Assembly (NCBI GenBank): GCA_945860135.1
Contig: CAMAPK010000001.1
Location: 1 to 64,000 of the forward strand
Source of the DNA: Nitrosovibrio sp. Nv4
Lineage (GTDB): Bacteria > Pseudomonadota > Gammaproteobacteria > Burkholderiales > Nitrosomonadaceae
Direction of reading: 5' to 3'
DNA: 64,000 bases
The translations under genes and the position numbers were made by a program. Every line of letters starts with the position of its first letter. Position 1 is the stretch's first letter. Positions 52,092-61,279 of the stretch are shown in pieces. The notes under the pieces were generated by a model. The model saw nothing but the letters and a program-made list of their open reading frames with translations. It was not told the DNA's origin and searched no databases.

Positions 52092-52514
52092 ATGTCTGCT
52101 ATCACTCTGACGGAAGAGCAAAGGAAACAGGTTTTGCATGAGTTTGATGTACAGGTAGAAATGCTATCTGATGAGGAAGTGGAAGCATTGGCCTCAAAGT
52201 TGAACGCGAAGATCGATCTTCCTTTTATCGTGGAAGGAACCGAACAAATTATTTTTGTGAAAACCGTCAGGATGTTTGATCGCTTGCTCTATAAAAACAT
52301 ACCCAATGAGCTATATGGCTTGATTAAAAACACAGGTGACGGGATTTCCGACAAGGACGCCGAAGAGCTGAAACTGGTGCTAGGCTCCCGTCTCAACAAA
52401 TCGCTCGAGATTCCATATGTGCCGGAATGGGTGGAGCAACAGGTACTTGAAATTCTTATAGGGCTGGTCGTTGATGCAATGAGGAAGAATTTCAGTGTAC
52501 TGAATCAAACCTGA
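52092..52514 (+). CDS. hypothetical protein
   Basis: Coherent ORF with upstream GAGATTAAAAA, acidic helical. Confidence 0.6.
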   Translation: MSAITLTEEQRKQVLHEFDVQVEMLSDEEVEALASKLNAKIDLPFIVEGTEQIIFVKTVRMFDRLLYKNIPNELYGLIKNTGDGISDKDAEELKLVLGSRLNKSLEIPYVPEWVEQQVLEILIGLVVDAMRKNFSVLNQT

Positions 52515-52568
52515 ATATACGCGCATTGCCATGTCCATGCCGCGTGGCAGCGAGTCAGCAACGCGGTT

Positions 52569-52979
52569 TCAGTACTGTCCCATGAGCCGCATCTCATCCT
52601 TGACGGCCATGACCCCTTTGATACTGCGGGTAGTTTCGATCGCTTTGTCCCTGGCAAAGAAGGTACTGACGAAGCCACTTAACTGAACCGTACCTCGGAA
52701 AGTTTCAACGCTGATTTTCTCCCTGCGCAAGGAGGGTTCGTTGAGAATCGCCTCCTTTACCCGAGCAGTAATGACAACATCATCAACAGATTCGGCCGCT
52801 TGTTCCTGCTTTGGTATCAATGTGCCAGACTGGGGCAATTCATTCGGCCGCAGCGTAGCGGACTCATCCATTTGCTCTTGCCTGGGCGCTGACACACACC
52901 CCAGCATCGAAACCAGCAGAATGACGGCAAGGGGAGTGGTGAATCGATAGCGCAATGTCATGGCGATGTCCTGATACAT
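52569..52979 (-). CDS. BON-domain lipoprotein
   Basis: Lipobox SMLGC; 'DDVVITARVKEAILNEPSLRREKISVETFRGTVQLSGFVSTFFARDKAIETTRSIKGVMAVKDEM'. Confidence 0.85.
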   Translation of the reverse strand: MYQDIAMTLRYRFTTPLAVILLVSMLGCVSAPRQEQMDESATLRPNELPQSGTLIPKQEQAAESVDDVVITARVKEAILNEPSLRREKISVETFRGTVQLSGFVSTFFARDKAIETTRSIKGVMAVKDEMRLMGQY

Positions 52980-53014
52980 GAGCTACGGGTCTGATCTTGC
53001 CGTGACGTATGGGG

Positions 53015-53368
53015 CTACGTAGCGGCCACGACTGTAACGCGCAGTTCGTGCGCCGCCGCCGCTGGTGCGGAACCGAAGGAGCGGGACAGCACCAGTTGCC
53101 AAACCGCCTCGCCCCCAGCCAACCCGGAAACCACCGCCTGCTCCGGAGCAAGCATGAGCGGAGGAGGCTCGGCAGTACCATCACCCTGAAAATCTGCCGT
53201 GACAGGAGGCTCGCCCAGTTCGACCGCTACCTGGGCTATCCCATGACCGCGTACGCAGGTGGCCGACCAGGTATTGCCCGAATTGGCATAGGACGGCAGC
53301 GGGATCACAATCCGTTCCCCCGCTACCAGCGTGACGTGCCGCGGCAGATTTGACAGATCAATGGTCAT
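53015..53368 (-). CDS. chagasin-like (I42) cysteine protease inhibitor, putative
   Basis: 'ERIVIPLPSYANSGNTWSA', 'VSGLAGGEAVWQLVLSRSFG' parallel the NPTTGY / G.GG / R.W loops; ATGA overlap with the protease stop. Confidence 0.6.
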   Translation of the reverse strand: MTIDLSNLPRHVTLVAGERIVIPLPSYANSGNTWSATCVRGHGIAQVAVELGEPPVTADFQGDGTAEPPPLMLAPEQAVVSGLAGGEAVWQLVLSRSFGSAPAAAAHELRVTVVAAT

Positions 53369-55275
53369 GCCGGCCCGATTATCGCTCCCTCGTGCCAGCC
53401 GGAACCATCGCGCCAGTAGTGCTGCAGCTTGCTGTCGGTTCGTAGCACGATCAATTCCAGATTCATACCCCATGATCCTTCACATAGACCCGCAACGGCC
53501 TGGACATTGTGACCAAAGACAGCGCTTTGCCGCCAGCCCATATCGCTCCCGGCTGAGTTCCACCGCCACCAGTGCTGCACACGTCCGCCGACAGCCACGC
53601 ACAGTTCGAAATTACCGTGAGGGCCAAGCTCATTCTGCATGCCGTACTGACCTTGTATCATCACCGGCGGACTGCTGACAGCGGATCCGAAAATAGCGCC
53701 TGCGTTCCATGCGAATGTCGCTTCATTCCGCCAGAAGTGCTGCATGGTACCGTCAGTACGTACCGCGACACACTCCAGATTACTATGTGGCGTGCCATAG
53801 GAACCCTGCACCAGCGTCGCGCCTGATCTGGCAATGTTGTTGCCGAACAGCGCGCCATTGTGCCACCCGCCGCCATCGCGCCAGATGTGTTGCAACCGGT
53901 TGCCCACCGACACCACGACTTCGAAGTTGCCCGGTGCATTGTAATCGCCCTGAACGAAGCCCGGTACTCCATTGCAGCCAGCCGGACCGAACACACCACC
54001 ATCTTTCCACGGCCCGCTGCCGCCGCCGCCCGTCCACCAATGATGCAAACGCCCACTGGTAGTGGTGTAGACGATCTCCATGTTACGATTAAAAGTCGTG
54101 CCGATCAGAGTCGGACAGACTGCGGCATCCGTGGCGAATGCTGATGCTGCTCCCCATGTCCACGGCGGGCTGCCCTCGCGCCAACGGTGCTGTACGCGCG
54201 AACCATTGGAACCAGCCACCTCGAGGTTGCGGTGCAGCGCCCCGTTGCCGCTCTCGTACAGGTTACCGTTATGGAGACGGCGCTTGGTCCACGGGTCGGG
54301 ATTCGTGTTGCGAACGCCGTAGCGCCCGAAAGTATCGATCCTGCACTGACCATAAGCAATCCAGCCCACGCCGTTGACACCCCAGCCGGTGCCCCACGAG
54401 TTCTTGCATAGCCACGCGCCCAGCGTGTCGCTGTAGCCTATGATCAGCATAAAGTGGCCGCCACGCAAGGCGTTGGATGGATTGGTGCTGCGCCGGTAGA
54501 CGGTGCCGTTTACCCCGCTGAAATCGTTGTAGACATCGATCCATGTCACCAACGGGCCGACCGTATCCAGCCAGTTTTTCGAGTTGGCGATCGAGACCAC
54601 CTCAAAGGCAGGGCCGCGTACCGAACGGCCGTTGCGGTCAGGTGTCGGCGCGTAGGGCGGGGTATCAGTACGCCACGGCCAAGAACCGGGATCACAGATG
54701 CCGTTGTTGGCGAAGAAGGTGGATACTTCCCCCATATTGCCGAGATCAGGGCAGGTTTTGCCCACGCCGCGATGAACATCACCTTCCGACAGGCGGGTCC
54801 ACATGGAGTGTTCGATGCGCACCATGGCTTCGACCAATGCGGTACCGGCAAAGGCCCAGCAAGCATTGCACGGATTCTGATCCCGTGTGCTGGTGATCCA
54901 GTTCCGGCTCCAGCGGTTCCGCCAATCAATGGAACTCGGCGGCACTCCTCCGTCAGGCGGCAGCGGAACCGCCTTATCCTCAACGGCGTCTTCAAGCCCG
55001 AGCCGCCGCAACTGCCAGGCGGGGAAAGCTTCACGTACCGCCTCAGCCGGGATCAGGCCGCGCTCGGCACGGCGCACAGCGAGGAACGGGTTGCTGCTGA
55101 CTCCCAGTGCGTTCAAATCAAGCTTTGGCGTCTGCGCCTCGGGAATAAGGCCGTCACTGGATGCGCCTAGTGAATAGAGCGGAAGGCGAACGTAATCAGG
55201 AAGATCAGCCCGCGGCTGCCATCCCAATTTTTCTGCATCGATAAGCGCGCGAAGATCTCCGTATGTCAGGGCCAT
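53365..55275 (-). CDS. papain-like (C1) cysteine protease with C-terminal PLL/tectonin-like beta-propeller repeats
   Basis: 'TSTRDQNPCNACWAFAGTALVEA', 'RGGHFMLIIGYSD', 'LCKNSWGTGWG'; C-terminal 'NFEVVVSVGNRLQHIWRDGGGWHNGALFG' repeats. Confidence 0.85.
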   Translation of the reverse strand: MALTYGDLRALIDAEKLGWQPRADLPDYVRLPLYSLGASSDGLIPEAQTPKLDLNALGVSSNPFLAVRRAERGLIPAEAVREAFPAWQLRRLGLEDAVEDKAVPLPPDGGVPPSSIDWRNRWSRNWITSTRDQNPCNACWAFAGTALVEAMVRIEHSMWTRLSEGDVHRGVGKTCPDLGNMGEVSTFFANNGICDPGSWPWRTDTPPYAPTPDRNGRSVRGPAFEVVSIANSKNWLDTVGPLVTWIDVYNDFSGVNGTVYRRSTNPSNALRGGHFMLIIGYSDTLGAWLCKNSWGTGWGVNGVGWIAYGQCRIDTFGRYGVRNTNPDPWTKRRLHNGNLYESGNGALHRNLEVAGSNGSRVQHRWREGSPPWTWGAASAFATDAAVCPTLIGTTFNRNMEIVYTTTSGRLHHWWTGGGGSGPWKDGGVFGPAGCNGVPGFVQGDYNAPGNFEVVVSVGNRLQHIWRDGGGWHNGALFGNNIARSGATLVQGSYGTPHSNLECVAVRTDGTMQHFWRNEATFAWNAGAIFGSAVSSPPVMIQGQYGMQNELGPHGNFELCVAVGGRVQHWWRWNSAGSDMGWRQSAVFGHNVQAVAGLCEGSWGMNLELIVLRTDSKLQHYWRDGSGWHEGAIIGPA

Positions 55276-55486
55276 TTTTGTTCTCCTTGAAAAATTAATG
55301 TTCAGGAATCTTCACTATAGACAATAGTTGTCTGATTGCCAGGCAATGAGGAGGGTGAACTGCGCACATCACATCACAAGCCGTAAAACGGTAAATCTTG
55401 AAGGCCGGAACACCGTGTAAATTCCTATTACTGCTGCCATTATGTGAAAATATGAAAATGGTGATAACCCATGGAACGCTGGCCTT

Positions 55487-56041
55487 ATGAACGTGGCACA
55501 CATCTACAGTTTTGCGCCGATCGCAGAGCGGAACGCAGAGATCCTTATCCTTGGCAGCATGCCGGGGCGTGCCTCGCTGGCCGCGAGCCAGTACTACGCT
55601 CACACCCAGAATGCGTTCTGGCGGATCATTTCCGAGCTGCTCCAGTTTGCTCCGGCCTCGCCCTACGAGGTGAGAGTGCAAGCGCTGAAATCAGCCCGGA
55701 TCGCACTGTGGGACGTACTTCGGTCATGCAAACGCGAGGGCAGTCTGGACTCAATGATTGAGGCTGACACGCAGACTGCGAATGATTTCCGCACGTTCTT
55801 CCGCGCTCACCCGCAGATCACGCATGTATTCTTCAATGGCGCCAAAGCGGAAGCCTGTTTCAGGCAACATGTGTTGCGCGGAATCGACGACAGATCGCTC
55901 CGCTATACGCGCCTCCCGTCCACCAGCCCGGCGCATGCGTCCATGTCTTATGCACGCAAACTGGAAGCGTGGCGGACAATACCGTTGCCCGGCCAATCCC
56001 TCAGCGTACCGGCCGGCCTGCTGCAGCAATCCCGGCTGTAA
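55487..56041 (+). CDS. DNA-deoxyinosine glycosylase (UDG superfamily)
   Basis: 'AEILILGSMPGRASLAASQYYAHTQNAFWRII', 'RYTRLPSTSPAHA'. Confidence 0.88.
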   Translation: MNVAHIYSFAPIAERNAEILILGSMPGRASLAASQYYAHTQNAFWRIISELLQFAPASPYEVRVQALKSARIALWDVLRSCKREGSLDSMIEADTQTANDFRTFFRAHPQITHVFFNGAKAEACFRQHVLRGIDDRSLRYTRLPSTSPAHASMSYARKLEAWRTIPLPGQSLSVPAGLLQQSRL

Positions 56042-56071
56042 TGCGCTCACATTTTCTGGATACCTAACTCC

Positions 56072-57454
56072 GTGACTTTTGCTCCCAACCGCCAATGGGC
56101 GTTGCTCGCGGGACCCGTGCTCGCGGCTGCAATGGCGACGGCCATGAATCTGTCGGGATGGGAATCCAAGGCATGCTGGACCGGCGCAATGGCAATTCTG
56201 TGCGTGGTGTGGTGGATCTTCGAACCCATTCCCATTCCCGCCACTTCCATCATTCCGCTGGCAGTCTTTCCGCTCGCCGGAGTTCTGCCACAGGAGAAAA
56301 TAGCCAGCGCCTACGGCAGCGATCTGATTCTGCTGCTGCTCGGCGGATTCATCATCTCTACCGCCATGGAGCGCTCCGGCGCACACCGACGCATTGCCCT
56401 GGGCATGGTCAGCCTGGTGGGTGGACACAGCAGCCGGCGCATCGTGCTGGGTTTCATGTGCGCATGCGCAGCACTGAGCATGTGGATATCGAATACGGCA
56501 ACGGCTTTGATGATGCTGCCGATTGCGCTCGCGGTGATCGAACGCAGTCAGGACAAAAAACTGGCCCTGCCGCTGCTGCTGGCGATCGCCTACGGCTGCA
56601 GCATCGGTGGTCTGGGCACACCCATCGGTACACCGCCGAATCTGGTATTCATGCAGCAGTACCAGATATTCACCGGTAACACGATCAGCTTCACGCAGTG
56701 GATGAGCTGGGGATTGCCCACCGTTTTACTGATGCTGCCGCTGGCAGGTTTGTGGCTGACGCGCAACCTGAACTACCAAGGCGAACTGGTGATTCCCCCA
56801 CCCGGCGCCTGGCGCCCGGAGGAGCGGCGGGTGCTGATCGTGTTCGGCCTCACCATCCTGGCCTGGGTTACGCGCATTGAACCCTTCGGCGGCTGGAGCA
56901 CCTGGTTCGATCTCAAGAGCGCCAACGATGCCGCAGTAGCGTTGCTCGCGGTAGTCGTGATGTTCCTGGTACCCAACGGGCGCGGCGGCAGGCTGTTGGA
57001 CTGGGAAACCGCCGAGAAAATACCATGGGGCATACTCATTCTGTTTGCGGCGGGTATCGCCATCGCGCATGCATTCGTTGAATCGGGCATCTCCGGCTTT
57101 ATCGGCGGCCAACTGACTGCTCTCGCCAGTCTGCACCCTCTGCTCATCATCGCAGTCATCGCGCTGGCGGTGACTTTTCTTACCGAGACCACCAGCAATA
57201 CGGCAACCACCGTGTTGTTGATGCCAATACTTGCGGCCGCGGGCGTCGCCGCGGGCGTCGACCCCAGCCTGCTGATGGTACCGGCTGCCATGAGCGCCAG
57301 TTTCGCGTTCATGCTGCCGGTTGCGACTGCGCCCAATGCCATCATCTTCAGCACCGGCAAGGTGCCTATTGCCGATATGGCACGCGAAGGGCTGGCGCTC
57401 AATTTCATCGGCGCCTCAGTGATTACCCTGGTCTGCTATTTTCTGGTCGCGTAG
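56072..57454 (+). CDS. SLC13/DASS family anion transporter
   Basis: 'IGGLGTPIGTPPNLVF', 'TETTSNTATTVLLMPI'. Confidence 0.93.
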   Translation: MTFAPNRQWALLAGPVLAAAMATAMNLSGWESKACWTGAMAILCVVWWIFEPIPIPATSIIPLAVFPLAGVLPQEKIASAYGSDLILLLLGGFIISTAMERSGAHRRIALGMVSLVGGHSSRRIVLGFMCACAALSMWISNTATALMMLPIALAVIERSQDKKLALPLLLAIAYGCSIGGLGTPIGTPPNLVFMQQYQIFTGNTISFTQWMSWGLPTVLLMLPLAGLWLTRNLNYQGELVIPPPGAWRPEERRVLIVFGLTILAWVTRIEPFGGWSTWFDLKSANDAAVALLAVVVMFLVPNGRGGRLLDWETAEKIPWGILILFAAGIAIAHAFVESGISGFIGGQLTALASLHPLLIIAVIALAVTFLTETTSNTATTVLLMPILAAAGVAAGVDPSLLMVPAAMSASFAFMLPVATAPNAIIFSTGKVPIADMAREGLALNFIGASVITLVCYFLVA

Positions 57455-57543
57455 CCCGGCTGCACGTTGAAGCCTGCACCCGCCTGTGGCAAGATGCGGG
57501 GGAAATTTTATGGTGAATAAATGCAAAAGACAGGTAGCAGACT

Positions 57544-58149
57544 ATGAGCTGGCTGGAAAATATCGAACTGAGCGGAGCGCTGATAACGCTTGAGCCGCTT
57601 GACATGAACCATGTTGAACCGTTGCAGGCTGCGGTAAGAGATGGGGAGTTCTGGAAATTCTGGTATGCGCGCGTGCCCTCACCGGAGCAGATGGCGGGCT
57701 ACGTGACCACTGCCATTGCCGAGGCGAAAAAAGGAAATATCGCATTTGCCGTTAGGCTCAAGGAAACGCACAAAATTGTCGGCACCACGCGTTTTTACAA
57801 CGTCGATGAATCGAACAGAAGGCCGATGCTGGGCTATACCTGGTATGCAGAATCGGTGTGCAGGACGGGGGTCAACAGCGAAACCAAATTATTGCTGCTG
57901 CAGCACGTGTTTGAACAGAAAAATGCCATTGCCGTGGAATTCAGGACACATTTCTTCAATCAAGCCTCCAGAACTGCAATTGAAAGACTGGGTGCGAAAC
58001 AGGACGGAATTCTGCGCAGCCACCAGATAATGCCGGACAGCTCGATTCGCGATACCGTAGTCTATTCGATACTGCGGCACGAATGGCCGGCAGTCAAAGA
58101 CAACCTGCTGAGCAGATCCAGTCAGACGTCACAAGGAGACGCGAAGTGA
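57544..58149 (+). CDS. GNAT family N-acetyltransferase
   Basis: 'IVGTTRFYNVDESNRRPMLGYTWY...FRTHFFNQASRTAIERLGAKQDGILR'. Confidence 0.92.
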   Translation: MSWLENIELSGALITLEPLDMNHVEPLQAAVRDGEFWKFWYARVPSPEQMAGYVTTAIAEAKKGNIAFAVRLKETHKIVGTTRFYNVDESNRRPMLGYTWYAESVCRTGVNSETKLLLLQHVFEQKNAIAVEFRTHFFNQASRTAIERLGAKQDGILRSHQIMPDSSIRDTVVYSILRHEWPAVKDNLLSRSSQTSQGDAK

Positions 58150-58778
58150 AACAGAGTTACCGCTTATGCACACTGCTATTGCTGTCGCTGGTCGTTGCCG
58201 GATGCGCCACGACGAAAGGAACGGTTGGAGGTGGCAAGTATCAGTCTCCCCTCAACAATTTCACGGTGGCTTTGCCGAACTGGACCAACCTGAAAATACG
58301 CGACCAGAACGACGACAACAGCGGCAGCGTCTCGTTTCATGACGATCTCGGCAATCTCTCGGCAATAACTTATTCACGCCTGCCGGCTGGTTCTGATGCC
58401 ACGTTCAAGGACGACGAGAAACGCTATGCGGCTTACCGCGATTACTTCAACAACATCGCCGCGCCGGCATTCTCCAGCCGAGCGGCCAAAGGCATGCGGA
58501 CTGTGCGGGAGGAGCTGCTGGATGACGGCAAGAACAAGGTCTATTTTGCATTGATCGACCTTCCCGAAGGCTCCGCGCTGGCCGACCCCAAAAAGAATCG
58601 GCGATTCGATGCCATGAAGGGGTTGCTCATTTTCGACCGGAACGGGTTCATCTATATGGTCGAGCACGAAATGAGTTCTGTTTTCGGCCGGGTGGATCCA
58701 TCCACCCTGACCGTCCAGCAGCTTGGGGCGCTACAGGAAACATTGAAACGGTTAAAAGACAGTATGACTTTCAAATAA
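58146..58778 (+). CDS. lipoprotein
   Basis: GTG start overlapping upstream TGA (GTGA); lipobox VVAGC. Confidence 0.75.
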   Translation: MKQSYRLCTLLLLSLVVAGCATTKGTVGGGKYQSPLNNFTVALPNWTNLKIRDQNDDNSGSVSFHDDLGNLSAITYSRLPAGSDATFKDDEKRYAAYRDYFNNIAAPAFSSRAAKGMRTVREELLDDGKNKVYFALIDLPEGSALADPKKNRRFDAMKGLLIFDRNGFIYMVEHEMSSVFGRVDPSTLTVQQLGALQETLKRLKDSMTFK

Positions 58779-58824
58779 GAGGCACACTTTCAGCCCATCC
58801 CTTTTTTTATCGCAGGAATCTCCC

Positions 58825-59172
58825 TTGAAAGCCAAAGCCACCGTCGAAGAAATCCTCTCCCATATCCCTGGCCCCGTCACTGCCGAGTGGCCAATGGGCG
58901 AGCCTTTCGCCGTTGCGCTCGCTCACGGCACGATGTCGGTCGAGTATTACGCGCCGATCGGCCATGATCCGCAAACTCCGCATGAGCAGGATGAAATCTA
59001 TTTCATCCATCACGGAACAGGTGATCTGGTCATCAATGGTGAGCGTTATTCGTTCAAGGCAGGAGATTGCCTGTTTGTGGCAGCAAATGTTGAACACCGT
59101 TTCGAGAACTTCTCCAGCGATTTTGGCACATGGGTCGTATTCTGGGGCCCCAAGGGCGGCGAGCAACCCTGA
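58825..59172 (+). CDS. cupin-domain protein
   Basis: TTG start; 'PHEQDEIYFIHHGTGDLVINGERYSFKAGDCLFVAANVEHRFENF'. Confidence 0.9.
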   Translation: MKAKATVEEILSHIPGPVTAEWPMGEPFAVALAHGTMSVEYYAPIGHDPQTPHEQDEIYFIHHGTGDLVINGERYSFKAGDCLFVAANVEHRFENFSSDFGTWVVFWGPKGGEQP

Positions 59173-59259
59173 TCCCCGGTGCCGCGCAGCCCATCCCGCA
59201 TAAAGCGCTTTGTATGAAATATTGGCAAAACTGCTAGCCGGGTATACTATAAAGCCATC

Positions 59260-59634
59260 ATGAACAAGCGCCTTATCCATTCTGCCATCTTTGTGCTGTA
59301 CGTCAGCATGCTGACGAACGCATTCGGTTGGGCATTTAACGGCGAAGTATTTGCCCATGAGCTTGATCACGAACATCATGTGCTTTCCCTCGATCCGACG
59401 GCACATCTCGAAGCTCACCATAGTGCTGTCCTCAACGATGAGGATCACTTGGATACAGCCACTCATCTGTGTCTGCATGCAGCCGGGCAGTTCCAGCCGT
59501 TCTTCTTCACTGCTCCCCTGCTGGTACCCGTTGCCACCGGCATGGAAGTTCTGGCCGTATTTGTTTCTGTCACCATCCCCGAATCCATTCCGGACTCGCC
59601 TCTGCGCCCCCCTCGAAACATCCTCGCAAGCTAA
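59260..59634 (+). CDS. His-rich hypothetical protein upstream of RND metal-efflux operon
   Basis: 'HELDHEHHVLSLDPTAHLEAHHSAVLNDEDHLDTATHLCLH'. Confidence 0.7.
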   Translation: MNKRLIHSAIFVLYVSMLTNAFGWAFNGEVFAHELDHEHHVLSLDPTAHLEAHHSAVLNDEDHLDTATHLCLHAAGQFQPFFFTAPLLVPVATGMEVLAVFVSVTIPESIPDSPLRPPRNILAS

Positions 59635-59812
59635 ATCTTCAAGTCATGCTGGAGTAGTTCTTCGCAAGTTGGGCAGATCGTGATCGCCTGAAGCAGCGTC
59701 GAGCATATCCACTACGCTGACTTGCTGCAGTTAGTTCCATCCGTGTGCCTTGCCCGGCCCGCCCATCATCATGCGGCTGATCATTGACACATAATGTTTG
59801 CGGAGAACCTTC

Positions 59813-61276
59813 ATGAACTCTAGTGTATCCACCGTACCGCGACAGCGGATACCGGCCGGGCTACCGATTGCGGTACTGGTACTGAGCCTGACACTGGGCT
59901 GCCCGTTTCCAGCAGTAGCCGAGAGCACTTCTGCCGGCACATTGCCTGACAGGGAACCGGGTTACTCTGCTTCGGCGCTGGCGGAAGAAAACAGTGCTCT
60001 CACCTTGCGCGACGCCGTGCGTTTTGCACTGCAGCACAATCCGGAACTGGCAGCCTTTGCCAAGGAAATGCGTGCACTGGAGGGAGTAACGCTGCAAGCC
60101 GGACTGCTGCGCAATCCAGAATTGGTCGTGAATATCGAGAATGTCGGCAATGTGCAAAAGCTGCAAGGTGACGTCAACTCCTCTCACGCGGTTGCACAAG
60201 AAGTGGTGCAGCAGCTCTCGACAATACGCCTTAACCAACTGATCGAGCTCGGCGGCAAACGCCCTGCCCGGGTTGCTGCAGCATCGCTGGGACAGGAAGT
60301 GGCAGGTAAAGACTATGAATTCAGGCGCGTGGAACTCATCGCCCGGGTGGCGAATGTATTTATCGAAGTGCTTGCGGGACAGGAACGGCTGCGGCTTGCC
60401 GAGGAAACTTCACAACTGGCACAGAAAGTGGTGAACACGGTAGCGCGGCGCGTCCAGGCCGGCAAGGTACCGCCGATTGAGGAGACCCGGGCCGGCGTGG
60501 CACTTTCCACCACACGGATTGAACTGGTGCAGGCACAACGGGATCTGGCGGCGGCGCGCAAACGACTGACGCTGCTGTGGGGCAACCCTTCGCCGCAATT
60601 CAGCAAAGCGCTGGGAGATCTTGGATCGCTGGTTACTCTGCCAAGTTTTGAGGCGCTCGAAGAGCGCGTGCTTGCCAGCCCGATGGCGCAACGCAGCATA
60701 AAAAATCTGGAGCAGCGTAAGGCAATGCTGACAGTGGAGCAAACCCGGCGCATACCCAATCTCACCTTGGGAGGCGGCGCGCTTCATCACGCGCAACTTG
60801 GCGGCACGACCATTGTTGCTGGCTTGATGGTGCCGCTGCCGTTATTCGACCGCAATCAGGGCAACCTGCGGGAAGCTTATCAGCGCGTGGACAAAGCAAT
60901 CGATGAGCAGGCAGCCACCGATCTACGGCTGAAAGCCGAACTCACCCAGGCCTATGAAGCTTTGTCGGCCGCGCAGAATGAAATCAAGGTATTACGTAAC
61001 GAGATATTGCCCGCGGCCAGGAGTGCTTTCGAGGTCACCAACAGAGGCTACGAATTGGGCAAGTTCGGTTATCTTGAAGTGCTTGATACCCAGCGCACCC
61101 TGTTCCAGAATCAGGTGCTGTATGTACGGGCGCTCGCGAACTACCAGCGCCTGGTGAATGAGCTGGAGCGTCTGATTGCAGGACCTCTTGATAATACAGC
61201 GGATGGCACACCGGCTGACGCAGCGAATCGTCCGGTCAGTCAGGACGACAACACAGCCCAAGGATTCAAGGAGTAA
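59813..61276 (+). CDS. TolC-family outer membrane efflux protein (CzcC-like)
   Basis: OEP helices; 'LTLRDAVRFALQHNPELAAF'; start could be 59798. Confidence 0.92.
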   Translation: MNSSVSTVPRQRIPAGLPIAVLVLSLTLGCPFPAVAESTSAGTLPDREPGYSASALAEENSALTLRDAVRFALQHNPELAAFAKEMRALEGVTLQAGLLRNPELVVNIENVGNVQKLQGDVNSSHAVAQEVVQQLSTIRLNQLIELGGKRPARVAAASLGQEVAGKDYEFRRVELIARVANVFIEVLAGQERLRLAEETSQLAQKVVNTVARRVQAGKVPPIEETRAGVALSTTRIELVQAQRDLAAARKRLTLLWGNPSPQFSKALGDLGSLVTLPSFEALEERVLASPMAQRSIKNLEQRKAMLTVEQTRRIPNLTLGGGALHHAQLGGTTIVAGLMVPLPLFDRNQGNLREAYQRVDKAIDEQAATDLRLKAELTQAYEALSAAQNEIKVLRNEILPAARSAFEVTNRGYELGKFGYLEVLDTQRTLFQNQVLYVRALANYQRLVNELERLIAGPLDNTADGTPADAANRPVSQDDNTAQGFKE

Positions 61277-61279
61277 ATT

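Noticed and set aside
54454-55170. 238-aa plus-strand ORF
   Set aside because: Antisense to the papain-like protease, which has full catalytic motifs.
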